A stretch of 64,000 nt of DNA from assembly GCF_030812595.1 (NCBI RefSeq), contig NZ_JAUSSZ010000001.1, positions 434,001 through 498,000 of the forward strand, written 5' to 3'. The stretch is from Arthrobacter bambusae. GTDB lineage: Bacteria; Actinomycetota; Actinomycetes; Actinomycetales; Micrococcaceae. Position 1 is the first letter of the stretch, and each line of letters opens with the position of its first letter. Below are positions 24,382 through 33,323 of the stretch, piece by piece. The notes beneath the pieces were generated by a model. That model saw only the letters and a list, made by a program, of their open reading frames with translations. It did no database searches and was not told the DNA's origin. The position numbers were made by a program, and so were the translations under genes.

Positions 24382-25284
24382 ATGACTTCTGCACGGACCT
24401 TTGAATCTATCGTCATCATTTTCAATCCCAACAGCACCGGGGATGCGCGCCGGCTGGCCGAAGAGCTCCACGCCGAGCTGGAGGATCTTCTCAGCTACCC
24501 GGTGGACATCAGGCTTCAGCCGACGGCACATGCCGGTCATGCCGTGGAGCTGGCGCGGGATGCTGTCAGCGGGGGCGGAGACGTTCTGGTGGTTTCCGCC
24601 AGTGGTGACGGCGGCTACAACGAGGTCGTCAACGGTGTGATGCAGGGTGGCAATCCCAGGGCGGTATGCGCGGTGCTCGGGGCGGGCAATGCCAATGACC
24701 ACCGGCGCAGCACCGGTAGCCAGCCGCTGGGGGAAGCGATCGCCGAGGGTATCGTGCGGAACATCGATTTGCTGCGCGTGCACACGGGTGAGGCAGCGGA
24801 TTCGTCTGCGGAGTATGCGCACTCCTACGTTGGATTTGGGCTTACCCCGGTGGTGGCCATCGACTTGGAAAAGGGCGGCAAGGGGGCCCTGAAGGAAATG
24901 GTCTCGGTGGTTCGGGCTTTTTCGAAGTTTGAGCCCTTTGAAATACGGCAGGCGGACGGCTCGCACCGTAGTCTGGACAGCCTCGTGCTCGCCAACATTC
25001 CAGAGATGGCGAAGTACGCCACACTGAGCGACGCGGACGACAGCAATCTTTGCGACGGTAAATTCGAAGTGATCGTCTTTTCCCACATGCCAAAGTGGAG
25101 GGTCCTTTTGATGGCGCTGCAGGCAGCCACGAAGGGCCTAGGGGACCAGCCCAGCGTGAGCAGCTACTCGTTCACCACCGTCAAGCCGCTTCCGTATCAG
25201 ATCGACGGCGAAGTGAAGTCCGTCGACGCAAATATGCCGGTCAGGATCGAGTGCGTCCCGGCGGCCCTCGCCACCTTGGGATAA
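24382..25284 (+). CDS. Diacylglycerol kinase-family lipid/sphingoid kinase
   Basis: This 300-residue protein has the DAGK catalytic fold: FNPNSTGDARR near the start, the nucleotide-binding SASGDGGYNEVVNGVM near residue 75, LGAGNANDHRR (related to GTANDFAR) and a C-terminal beta-sandwich with YQIDGEVKSV. Family members phosphorylate diacylglycerol, sphingosine or phosphatidylglycerol at the inner membrane face. Substitution of the usual GTANDFAR by GNANDHRR may shift specificity. ATG 24382 is chosen because conserved sequence starts there; the frame stays open upstream but its sequence is not conserved. It is separated from mtgA by a divergent promoter with a palindrome. Confidence 0.85.
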   Translation: MTSARTFESIVIIFNPNSTGDARRLAEELHAELEDLLSYPVDIRLQPTAHAGHAVELARDAVSGGGDVLVVSASGDGGYNEVVNGVMQGGNPRAVCAVLGAGNANDHRRSTGSQPLGEAIAEGIVRNIDLLRVHTGEAADSSAEYAHSYVGFGLTPVVAIDLEKGGKGALKEMVSVVRAFSKFEPFEIRQADGSHRSLDSLVLANIPEMAKYATLSDADDSNLCDGKFEVIVFSHMPKWRVLLMALQAATKGLGDQPSVSSYSFTTVKPLPYQIDGEVKSVDANMPVRIECVPAALATLG

Positions 25285-25455
25285 ACAAAGCACTACCTGA
25301 TGCAATGGAACTTGTGGCGGAGCGATCTGCGATACAGTAAGCAAGCTTAGTACTGCGTCGGGTATCGTGCCTTTTCTTCGGGCACGCACGGCAAAGTCCC
25401 TCTCGATGCATGACCCCGCCGGACAAAACGGTTGGCCAACATAATAGGAGCACGA

Positions 25456-27714
25456 ATGGAAATCTGGCCCGGATCGGCGTACCCCCTTGGCGCCACCTTC
25501 GACGGAACCGGAACCAACTTCGCTTTGTTCAGCGAGAGGGCGGAAAGGGTCGAGCTTTGCCTGTTTCAGGACGACGGTTCCGAAACCAGGGTCGATCTCG
25601 TGGAAGTCGATGGCTACGTGTGGCATTGCTACCTTCCGCAGGTGCAGCCCGGCCAGAAGTACGGCTACCGGGTCCACGGCCCTTATGATCCTGCCAACGG
25701 GCAGCGCTTCAACCCCAACAAGTTGCTCCTGGACCCGTACGCAAAAGCGGTGCACGGCCAGATCGACTGGGACCCGGCGCTGTTCTCCTACAACCTGGGC
25801 GATCCGGACTCCCGCAACGACCAGGATTCCGCGCCGCACATGATGTTGGGTGTGGTCGTCAACCCGTTCTTCGATTGGGACGGGGACCACCTGCCGCGTA
25901 TCCCGTACCACCGCTCGGTCATCTACGAAGCGCATGTTAAGGGCCTGACCCAGCTCCATCCCGAAGTTCCGGAAGAACAGCGGGGTACCTATGCCGGGGT
26001 TGCGCACCCGGCTGTCATCTCCCACTTGCAGAAGCTCGGCGTGACGGCGATCGAGCTTATGCCGGTGCATCAGTTTGTAAACGACGGCACCCTCCAGGAC
26101 AAGGGGCTGAACAATTACTGGGGCTACAACACCATCGGGTTCTTTGCCCCGCACAACAGCTACAGCTCCTCAGGAGACCAAGGCCAGCAGGTCCAGGATT
26201 TCAAGGCCATGGTCCGTTCGCTGCACCGGGCCGGTATCGAGGTCATTCTTGATGTCGTGTACAACCACACGGCCGAGGGCAACCACCTGGGTCCCACGCT
26301 GTCCTTCAAGGGGATCGACAACTCGGCGTATTACCGTCTGGTGGATGGCGACGAGAAGCACTACATGGATTACACGGGTACCGGGAACACGTTGAACGTG
26401 CGCAGCCCGCATTCGCTGCAGTTGCTCATGGATTCCCTGCGTTATTGGGTGACCGAGATGCACGTGGACGGGTTCCGCTTCGACCTCGCAGCGGCACTCG
26501 CGAGGGAATTCTACGACGTCGACAAACTGTCGACCTTCTTCGAGCTGATCCAGCAGGATCCGGTGGTCTCGCAGGTCAAGCTGATCGCGGAGCCGTGGGA
26601 TGTCGGTCCGGGTGGCTACCAGGTGGGCAATTTCCCGCCGCAGTGGACGGAGTGGAACGGCAAGTACCGGGACACGGTCCGTGATTTCTGGCGCGGGGAG
26701 CCGTCGACGCTGGGTGAGTTCGCGTCGCGGTTGACGGGGTCGGCGGACCTGTATGAGCATTCCGGGCGTCGTCCGGTGGCGTCGATCAACTTTGTCACGG
26801 CCCATGACGGCTTCACCTTGGCGGACCTGGTGTCCTATAACGAGAAGCACAACGAGGCCAACGGCGAGGGCAACAACGACGGCGAGTCCCACAACCGTTC
26901 GTGGAACTGCGGTGTCGAGGGGCCCACGGAGGATCCGAAGGTCCTGGCGTTGCGGGCGCGGCAGCAGCGGAATTTCATCGCCTCGATGCTTCTTTCCCAG
27001 GGTGTTCCGATGCTGTTGCACGGGGATGAGCTTGGCCGGACGCAGCGGGGTAACAACAACGGCTATTGCCAGGATTCCGAGCTGACGTGGATCAATTGGG
27101 ACAGTGTGGACCAGCCGCTGGTGGAGTTCACGGCGGCGGTCAGTGCTTTGCGCGCGAAGCATCCCACGTTCCGGCGCAGCCGCTTCTTCGACGGCCGCCC
27201 CGTCCTCAGGGGCGAAGGGGCGCCCCTTCCGGACATCGTCTGGCTGGACCCTGACGGAGATTTCATGCGGCCGGAGGATTGGGACAACGGCTTCGGCCGC
27301 TCCGTGGGGGTGTTCCTCAACGGTGACGGGATCCGCGGCCGGGACAACCAGGGCCGGCGCATCACGGACGTCAACTTCCTGCTCTACTTCAATGCCCACG
27401 ACGACGAGGTAAAGTTCAGGCTGCCTTCGGACGAGTACGCTCCGGCCTGGGACATCCTCATCGATACCGCGGGCGAGAGCGCCGACTCCGAGCCTGTCGA
27501 AGCAGACGGCCTGGTGTCCCTCCGGGCGAAGTCACTCATGGTGCTTCGTGCGCACAGCACTCCAGAGGAGGTCCCGGACCACTCGGTGGCCGCGTCGCTC
27601 GCAGCGTTGACGCATACGGCGACCCCCGAAACCGCGGCGCTCACGTCTCCTGCCGTTCCGGAGCCGAAGACAACGAAGAAGCCGGCCGCCCTGAGCCCAA
27701 GCGAGCAGGACTGA
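25456..27714 (+). CDS. glgX: Glycogen debranching enzyme
   Basis: This 752-residue GH13 enzyme has an N-terminal CBM48 domain (YPLGATFDGTGTNFALFSE) and a catalytic barrel with the family nucleophile in VDGFRFDLA, the acid/base in LIAEPWDVGPGGYQVG and the third acidic residue in VTAHDGFTLADLVSYN. GlgX hydrolyses the alpha-1,6 branch points of limit dextrin. ATG 25456 has TAGGAG six bases upstream. A C-terminal alanine/proline-rich extension after residue 690 is unusual and probably disordered. No glgP, treY or treZ gene is nearby, so it appears to be transcribed alone. An imperfect hairpin follows at 27741-27778. Confidence 0.95.
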   Translation: MEIWPGSAYPLGATFDGTGTNFALFSERAERVELCLFQDDGSETRVDLVEVDGYVWHCYLPQVQPGQKYGYRVHGPYDPANGQRFNPNKLLLDPYAKAVHGQIDWDPALFSYNLGDPDSRNDQDSAPHMMLGVVVNPFFDWDGDHLPRIPYHRSVIYEAHVKGLTQLHPEVPEEQRGTYAGVAHPAVISHLQKLGVTAIELMPVHQFVNDGTLQDKGLNNYWGYNTIGFFAPHNSYSSSGDQGQQVQDFKAMVRSLHRAGIEVILDVVYNHTAEGNHLGPTLSFKGIDNSAYYRLVDGDEKHYMDYTGTGNTLNVRSPHSLQLLMDSLRYWVTEMHVDGFRFDLAAALAREFYDVDKLSTFFELIQQDPVVSQVKLIAEPWDVGPGGYQVGNFPPQWTEWNGKYRDTVRDFWRGEPSTLGEFASRLTGSADLYEHSGRRPVASINFVTAHDGFTLADLVSYNEKHNEANGEGNNDGESHNRSWNCGVEGPTEDPKVLALRARQQRNFIASMLLSQGVPMLLHGDELGRTQRGNNNGYCQDSELTWINWDSVDQPLVEFTAAVSALRAKHPTFRRSRFFDGRPVLRGEGAPLPDIVWLDPDGDFMRPEDWDNGFGRSVGVFLNGDGIRGRDNQGRRITDVNFLLYFNAHDDEVKFRLPSDEYAPAWDILIDTAGESADSEPVEADGLVSLRAKSLMVLRAHSTPEEVPDHSVAASLAALTHTATPETAALTSPAVPEPKTTKKPAALSPSEQD

Positions 27715-27740
27715 TCTTGGGCGCAGCCGGAGGACGCGCG

Positions 27741-27778
27741 GGCAGGGTCTGAGCGTATAGCGGCCTCAGCGCCCTGCC
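27741..27778. terminator. Imperfect hairpin between convergent genes
   Basis: GGCAGGG and CTGAG (27741-27753) pair with CTCAG and CCCTGCC (27765-27778) around an 11-base loop, with one bulge. It follows glgX by 26 bases and overlaps the last codons of the P450 remnant, so it may stop both transcripts. Confidence 0.6.
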
Positions 27779-28714
27779 ACGACGCCGTCGATTTCGACGG
27801 GCAGGTGCGAGGGACCACGCAGGAACGGGCTTGGGCGGTAGCTTGGCGGGTCGTCGACGAGCCGCGGGTTCTCCACCCTGCCCGCGAATGCCGCGAGGGC
27901 GATCTGGGCTTCCAGGCGGGCGAGGGGCGCGCCGAAGCAGAGGTGGATGCCTCCGCCAAAACCGAGGTGCTCGTTGTTGGGCCTGTCGGGAATGAACAGC
28001 TCTGGCTGGGTGACGTGGACGGGATCGCGGTTGCCCGCGGCCAGGAGCAGTGTGAGCGACGCGCCTGCCGGGATGGTTGTTCCTGCCATGTCGATGTCGT
28101 CGAGCGCTGTGCGGAAGGGAACGAAATGCACCGGCGGCTCGTAGCGCAGCAGCTCCTCGACCATCGGAATGGAAAGACCGGGGTCGTTGCGCAGCCTCTG
28201 AAGTTCGTGCGGGTGGCGGAGCAGGGTGAGGACACCGTTGGAAATGAGGTTCACCGTGGTTTCGTGTCCGGCAATGAGCAGGAGAAGTCCCGTGCTTACG
28301 AGCTGATCGGCGGGCATACGGCCACGGCCTTCAGGGCCGTCATCGGTGGCAAGCGCTGAGAGCAGGTCGTTTCCCGGTGCCTCGCGGTGGGCTTCCACAA
28401 GTTCTTCCATGAAGGCACGCAATTCCGGCGATGCGGCCCTGCGTCGTGGGTGGGCCGAAGTGGCGCATTGTGATTCGCCGAAACTTGTCGTGTTCCGGCG
28501 GATCCATGTTCAAGAACGTCGGAGACATACCGGGGCCGTCGCCGTCCTCTCCGGCTCCCGCGGCGGCCGCGACCGGGTTGTGGCTGAAATCGGAACTCAC
28601 CCGGGGGTCATGCAGCAGCGAGGAGATCTCTGCATAACCGCTGGCAACGTACGTTCCGTCCTGAAGCCGTGCCACGGGAGTCCTGCGGAGCTCCGCATAT
28701 AACGGGTAAGGGTT
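27766..28714 (-). pseudogene. Cytochrome P450, broken by internal deletion
   Basis: The C-terminal half is intact in one frame: I-helix LIAGHETTVN, ExxR in MVEELLRYEPP, and heme ligand motif GFGGGIHLCFGAPLARLE, with the axial cysteine. The N-terminal part (NPYPLYAELRRTPVARLQ through FLNMDPPEHDKFRRITM) is in another frame. Between MRHFGPPTTQG and ELRAFMEELVEAHR about 85 residues of the expected D-G helix region are missing, at 28425-28445. The start is also lost: P450 sequence begins at about 28714 directly against the reductase remnant. The gene cannot make an active enzyme. The intact homolog would be a soluble actinobacterial CYP using the adjacent ferredoxin reductase. Confidence 0.82.
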
Positions 28715-28716
28715 GG

Positions 28717-29672
28717 CCCCACGATGCGGCCCTTGTAACCGTAAACGGCCAGGAACCGCCACTGGGCCACCGAGCCTTGGACGATGGCGACCTCATCGGC
28801 AGCCGAAGGCACTCCCACGCTTTTGATCTCGGTGCCGAATTGAACCGACCAGAATTTCGGCACCGCCAGGTGCGGCAACCGGCGTCGCACGCGACGCCCC
28901 ACACGCCGCATGCCAAGCCGGAATCCGCGAGCCATTCCACATTGCGGACCGAACCCAGCGCAGCCACCGCAACGTCCACCTCGAGGGCTGTTCCGTCCGA
29001 CAGGACGGCGCGGCGCAGCTGTCCTGTGTCATCGCCTCCAAGGGATGTGACCCGGACACCGCAGCGCAGATCCACGCCATGTTCGATTTGCAGCTTGCCG
29101 GCTATTGCGCCGATTGTCTCGCCAAGGGCTGCGACCAGGGGAGCCGGCCCAGCCTCCGCGACGGTGACCGGCAAGCCCAATTCCCGGCACACGGAAGCGA
29201 CCTCGCAACCTATGAATCCGGCCCGGATGACGAGCACCCGGCGGGGGTGGGCTGCGAGGAGTCGGCGCAAGGCTGCGGAGTCCTCACGGGTGCGCAATGT
29301 CAGCACTCCGGAAAGGGCGGCCTCCGCCGCGTTGGGCCAGGGGCGGGAGCGCAAACCGGTTGCAATCAGCAACTTGTCGAAGCCGATCCGGCTGCCGTCG
29401 GCGAGTTGGACCTGCTTGGTTGCCAGATCGAGGCTGCTCGCGGCTACGCCCAGCCGCCAGGTGGCACCGATGTCCCGGCGCCGCGGCAGCGAGGTGTCCG
29501 CCGATCGGAAAGACCCGGCCAGGAGCTGTTTCGACAGCGGCGGCCGGTCGTAGGGCTGGGCAGGTGCCGCGGGACCAGCGTGGTGGCCGACACCTGGCAG
29601 GCCAGGTGGGGGATCCCGCCGCGGCGGGGCAAAATTGCGGCTCCATCGAAGTGCCCCGTTAGGGTGGGGCAT
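28717..29672 (-). pseudogene. Ferredoxin reductase (FAD/NAD), broken by several deletions
   Basis: Recognisable pieces are PYDRPPLSKQLLAGSF, LLIATGLRSRPWP and IRAGFIGCEVASVCREL in one frame, and PKFWSVQFGTEIKSVGVP with VYGYKGRIVG in another. They match class I ferredoxin/rubredoxin reductases that feed electrons to P450s. Missing are the N-terminal FAD-binding glycine motif, and about 55 residues, including the second FAD motif, between WGVACDAGCR and VPKFWSVQF. The 3' end stops at about 28717 where P450 sequence starts, so a deletion fused the two genes. The first glycine of the NAD motif (VIRAGFIG) is also Arg-Ala instead of Gly-Gly. No functional product is expected. Confidence 0.8.
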
Positions 29673-29728
29673 GGGCGACAAGGAAAAGGCCATCCGAAGG
29701 TCCGGAATCACCACCAGGAAGGTACTCC

Positions 29729-30844
29729 ATGACTGAAGGCAACAATTCGCCGAACAAACCCGCAATGTCGGCGATTTGGTCCGACGGCCTGGGCCGCGCC
29801 GGGATCCGTTCAGGGCAGATGCTTCTGGTCATCGCTTTTGTATCGGTGATTTTGTGGGCGATGACCAGGGTGCCGCTTGTCATTATCCCGGTCACTATCG
29901 CGCTCATTCTCTCCTCTGCAATATCCCCCCTCGTGCGCTGGCTGACTGCTCGGCGCTGGCCCCGGGCCCTCGCGGTGGCAGCATCGTTCGTGGGGATCCT
30001 CGTAGTCTTCGGCGGAGTCATCACCGGAATCGTCTTTCTGATCAGGGCGCAATCCAAGGAGCTTGCCGTGAAATTCACTTCCGGCGTCGAGCAATTGCAC
30101 CAATTCCTGAACAATGGACCGTTCAGGGTGAGCGACGAACAACTCCGTTCCGTGTCTGAGTCCATCCAGCGTTTCTTCACGAGCAGTAGTTTCGGTGCCG
30201 AAGCGCTGACCGGCGCCCGCACCGTCGGTGAAATCCTGGCGGGCCTGGTCCTCATGGTGGTGATCTTGTTCTTCTTCCTCAAGGACGGCGAGAAGATCCG
30301 GACCTTCCTCTTTGGATTCCTTCCGGCGGCGCACCGCGGGAAGGCCCATCTCGCTGCGGAACGGAGCGCCACGGTCCTGGGCGGCTATGTCCGGGGCACG
30401 GCTCTGATCGCAGCGGTAAACGGCGTGATCATCGGGACAGCCCTGGCGATCCTCGGTGTCCCGCTTGCCCTGCCCCTCGGAGTTTTTGTGTTCATCGGCG
30501 GGTTCATTCCCATCGTTGGTTCCACGGCGGCCGGCACCCTCGCTGTGGGTGTGGCTCTCATCTCCAACGGTCCAGTGATGTCCCTCATTGTCCTCGCTGT
30601 CCTCGTCGCGGCCAACCAGCTTGAGCACCACCTCCTCCAGCCCGTTTTGATGGGCAAGGTCCTGAGCATTCATGGACTGGCCATTTTGCTGGCCTTGGCC
30701 ATTGGGACGATGCTCGCTGGGGTTATCGGTGCTTTGTTGGCCGTGCCGACCGCGGCTGTTGCCTGGACTGCAATCAAGACGTGGACCGGGCGCGGCGAAG
30801 CGACGGCCGCGGGTATCGACACCACCGATGAAACCGTGGCCTGA
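29729..30844 (+). CDS. AI-2E family transporter (UPF0118 permease)
   Basis: This 371-residue polytopic membrane protein has about eight helices and the layout of the AI-2E/UPF0118 family: two early helices, a long soluble segment (ALTSGVEQLHQFLNN-like, about residues 110-170) and a core with FLKDGEKIRTFLFGFLP. Later come VNGVIIGTALAILGVPLALPL, where long hydrophobic helices are broken by proline, and the LVAANQLEHHLLQPVLMGK signature. Family members export autoinducer-2, act as Na+/H+ antiporters or have unknown substrates. ATG 29729 follows AGGAAGG. It stands alone, divergent from the broken reductase gene. Confidence 0.88.
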   Translation: MTEGNNSPNKPAMSAIWSDGLGRAGIRSGQMLLVIAFVSVILWAMTRVPLVIIPVTIALILSSAISPLVRWLTARRWPRALAVAASFVGILVVFGGVITGIVFLIRAQSKELAVKFTSGVEQLHQFLNNGPFRVSDEQLRSVSESIQRFFTSSSFGAEALTGARTVGEILAGLVLMVVILFFFLKDGEKIRTFLFGFLPAAHRGKAHLAAERSATVLGGYVRGTALIAAVNGVIIGTALAILGVPLALPLGVFVFIGGFIPIVGSTAAGTLAVGVALISNGPVMSLIVLAVLVAANQLEHHLLQPVLMGKVLSIHGLAILLALAIGTMLAGVIGALLAVPTAAVAWTAIKTWTGRGEATAAGIDTTDETVA

Positions 30845-30871
30845 GCAGGGCTCACAGCCGGAAACTCGATC

Positions 30872-32257
30872 CTAGGGTTTCGCGAGGAGCTCGTCGTGCA
30901 GCTGCTGCAGGTGTGAAGGTTGCTCTGCCAGTGCGCGCGTAGTCGGTGGGGGAGTAGGTGCCTGAACGCCCGCGAGGGGATCATCGGTCCGGGGGACGGT
31001 GAGGCTCAAAGCCCCGCCGACGTCGGGCGCCGCTGCATCGCGGCGGGTGAGGGCCGGCAGGTTCCAACGATGTTCGATTGTCGCAAGGATGCTGGTGTGA
31101 TCGAGCGGGACAGGACCCGGAGATCGAAAGACGGTGCCACCGGGGATGAGCGGACTGATCAGCACCGTTGGCACCCGTACCCCGAAACGGGTGAAGTCGA
31201 ATCCGAATTCTCCCGGGGTGTCATCCGGTGGCGTCGCGCCCCAGGGCGGGGCGACGTGGTCGTAGCACCCGCCGTGTTCGTCATACGTGACGATCAGCAA
31301 GGTGGAGTCCCAGGCCGGCCCGTCGTGGACGGCACGATAAGCGTCTAGCAGGAACTGTTCGCCGAGAGCGACGTTGTAGTTGGGGTGTTCGCTGTTGCCG
31401 GTCGAAGACCAGGAAGGCTCCAGGAAAGAGTACGAGGGGAGCTTCCCCGCCGCCGCGTCGGCCTGGAAGTCAGTGAAGAGGCCAATGTTCGACGCCGGAG
31501 CGTGCCGCGTGTCGTCGAAGTCGAGTTTCGTCAGGGGCGATGTGGTTTCGCCGTAGATCTTCCATGTGATGCCATGGTTGCCCAGCTGTCCGAAGATGCT
31601 CGGCACGGTGAACCGTTTGGCTTTGTCATCCAAGTTGCCCTGGCTGGTGCCTGCACAGGCGAAGGCCCGGTTGGGCATCGTCATCGTGGGAACCGACGCG
31701 AACCAGGCATCGCAGACAGCGAACCCCTTCGCCATCGCCGACAACACAGGCAGCGTCTCTGGCGTGAAACAGCCCATGATCATGTGCTCGCTTGTGCCCG
31801 GCACAACGTGCCAGCCCTTGGCAAGGTTGTCCTTGATAGCGGCGGCATAGTTGGTTACAAAGCCGGTCATGGCAGGAACCGACCCCGGATTGGGCGCGCC
31901 GGTGCTGCCAAAGAGCTGGTCGTTCGTCGCTTGGTATCCCTCGCCGGGGTCGGCGCCTGGCATGAAGTAGACATCGGGGGTCGAGGGAGTCAGTCGATAC
32001 ACCTGGACTGGACTGCCGTCGGAGCCGGGACAGGACTCCGTTCCATTCAAGCCCTGAAAATGTTCGCCCGTGGGGGAGACATTCCCAGAATCGGCATAGA
32101 GGTATCCGAGCATGTGATCGAATGAGCGGTTTTCGAGCATCAGGACCACAATGTGCTGGACGGCGTTGAGACCAGTTGCCGCCAAGGTGACCATCCCCTT
32201 CGGAAAGAGTTCCTGTCCGTGCTGAACAGTCTCCCACGACGCTGTCCCGGTGGACAT
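30872..32257 (-). CDS. Phospholipase C/acid phosphatase-family phosphoesterase
   Basis: This 461-residue protein belongs to the alkaline-phosphatase-like phosphoesterase family (bacterial phospholipase C, acid phosphatase AcpA). The metal and nucleophile region reads VVLMLENRSFDHMLGYL near residue 38, with later VTYDEHGGCYDHVAPP and the conserved VPTVLISPLIPGG and LDHTSILATIEHRWNLP. It would hydrolyse phospholipid or other phosphodiesters. No Sec or Tat signal peptide is visible at the N-terminus (MSTGTASWETVQ), unlike many family members, so it may be cytoplasmic or use another route. ATG 32257 has GGAGG nearby. Convergent with the AI-2E-type permease. Confidence 0.87.
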   Translation of the reverse strand: MSTGTASWETVQHGQELFPKGMVTLAATGLNAVQHIVVLMLENRSFDHMLGYLYADSGNVSPTGEHFQGLNGTESCPGSDGSPVQVYRLTPSTPDVYFMPGADPGEGYQATNDQLFGSTGAPNPGSVPAMTGFVTNYAAAIKDNLAKGWHVVPGTSEHMIMGCFTPETLPVLSAMAKGFAVCDAWFASVPTMTMPNRAFACAGTSQGNLDDKAKRFTVPSIFGQLGNHGITWKIYGETTSPLTKLDFDDTRHAPASNIGLFTDFQADAAAGKLPSYSFLEPSWSSTGNSEHPNYNVALGEQFLLDAYRAVHDGPAWDSTLLIVTYDEHGGCYDHVAPPWGATPPDDTPGEFGFDFTRFGVRVPTVLISPLIPGGTVFRSPGPVPLDHTSILATIEHRWNLPALTRRDAAAPDVGGALSLTVPRTDDPLAGVQAPTPPPTTRALAEQPSHLQQLHDELLAKP

Positions 32258-32275
32258 GCCTCCGGCTCAGTGCTT

Positions 32276-32860
32276 TCAGCCGGGAACGGTAGCCATGATG
32301 CGTTCACCATTGAAGTATTCGAGCTGCCAGCCGTCAACGTCATGGTGGTGGGCGAGGTTGAGCGCCGCGTTGTCGATGCTGTCCAAGGGGCGGCCGATGG
32401 CGCGGCCCAGGCTCAAGCGCAGGAGCGTCCCATGGGCGACGACAAGGACGCGGCGCCCGCGGAATTCTTCGGACAACGCTTCCAGTGCGGCCAAGCCGCG
32501 GCATGCTGCCTCGTCCTCGCTTTCCGCGCCGCGGAAACCGCCGGGGATCCGCAGTGCCTCCAGTTCGGATCCTGCCTGCAGGCCCTCGGCAGGTCCAAAG
32601 CCGCGTTCGGTGAGCTCCGGCACCCGCCGGTCCACGCTGAGTCCGAGCCCAGCGGCGATCAGTTCGGCGGTTTCGACGGCCCTGCTCAGCGGTGAGGAAA
32701 CGATGACGTCCCACTCGTAACCGGACAGGACGGCGACGGCGTCCCGTGCCTGGCCGCGGCCGACGTCGTTCAACGGAATGTCGGTGGATCCCTGCAGCCG
32801 GCGCTGCGCGTTCCAGTCTGTCTGACCGTGGCGGACGAGGGCGAAGGTAGTAAGCGACAT
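32276..32860 (-). CDS. Histidine phosphatase (phosphoglycerate mutase-like)
   Basis: This 194-residue protein has the catalytic RHGQTDWN motif (Arg9-His10), the ELTERGFGPAEG segment, with the substrate-pocket glutamate, and the late VVAHGTLLRLSL histidine. Length and spacing fit broad-specificity phosphatases of the PhoE/GpmB type rather than cofactor-dependent mutases. ATG 32860 opens the conserved MSLTTFALVRHGQTDWN. A start three codons upstream (32869) is possible. The phospholipase gene begins 18 bases after its stop, so they may be cotranscribed. Cytoplasmic. Confidence 0.9.
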   Translation of the reverse strand: MSLTTFALVRHGQTDWNAQRRLQGSTDIPLNDVGRGQARDAVAVLSGYEWDVIVSSPLSRAVETAELIAAGLGLSVDRRVPELTERGFGPAEGLQAGSELEALRIPGGFRGAESEDEAACRGLAALEALSEEFRGRRVLVVAHGTLLRLSLGRAIGRPLDSIDNAALNLAHHHDVDGWQLEYFNGERIMATVPG

Positions 32861-33042
32861 GCCTTCCATTCTGCCTTGAGCCCGCGCGGCTTGGATCAAT
32901 GGGGGAATCCGTGACTTCGCCAAAAACCCCTCAGTTAACCGCTTATAACTCTTTCCTTCGCCAGTTGTTCATAATAGGGTGCGTGTGGGGCTTGAGGGGC
33001 AGCTCGTACCCTCGCCATTCTGGACAATTACAAAGGGGAGTT

Positions 33043-33216
33043 GTGTCCAATAGCCAGCAGTCGCCTGACGAGCCACGCGACGGATCGCAAATTGAGAGTC
33101 ATGGGCCGTACCCGGACCCGGCGGTGCCAAACGATACTTCCTTGGACCCAGGGTGGCCAGACAGGGTGCCCAGGCATTCCGGGGGGATCTGGCGAAACCG
33201 GGATTTCTGGCCATAG
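33043..33216 (+). CDS. Small open frame, possible remnant of a Pro-rich N-terminus
   Basis: A GTG at 33043, two bases after AAAGGGGAG, encodes 57 residues beginning MSNSQQSPDEPRDGS and ending GIWRNRDFWP. The proline/asparagine-rich composition looks like the disordered head of actinobacterial membrane proteins, whose hydrophobic part is missing here, so it may be a truncated remnant. It is the only plausible frame in the 463-bp stretch 32861-33323; the rest shows nothing. The good ribosome site is the main support. Confidence 0.35.
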   Translation: MSNSQQSPDEPRDGSQIESHGPYPDPAVPNDTSLDPGWPDRVPRHSGGIWRNRDFWP

Positions 33217-33323
33217 CGGGCAAACACGCCGGTAAGTAAACGCAGCGTGAAGGTTCGGTCAACAGGGTTCGCGAACCCGGAAAACCGGGCTTGGCGATGA
33301 TGCGGCCTTTATACGCTGGACCC

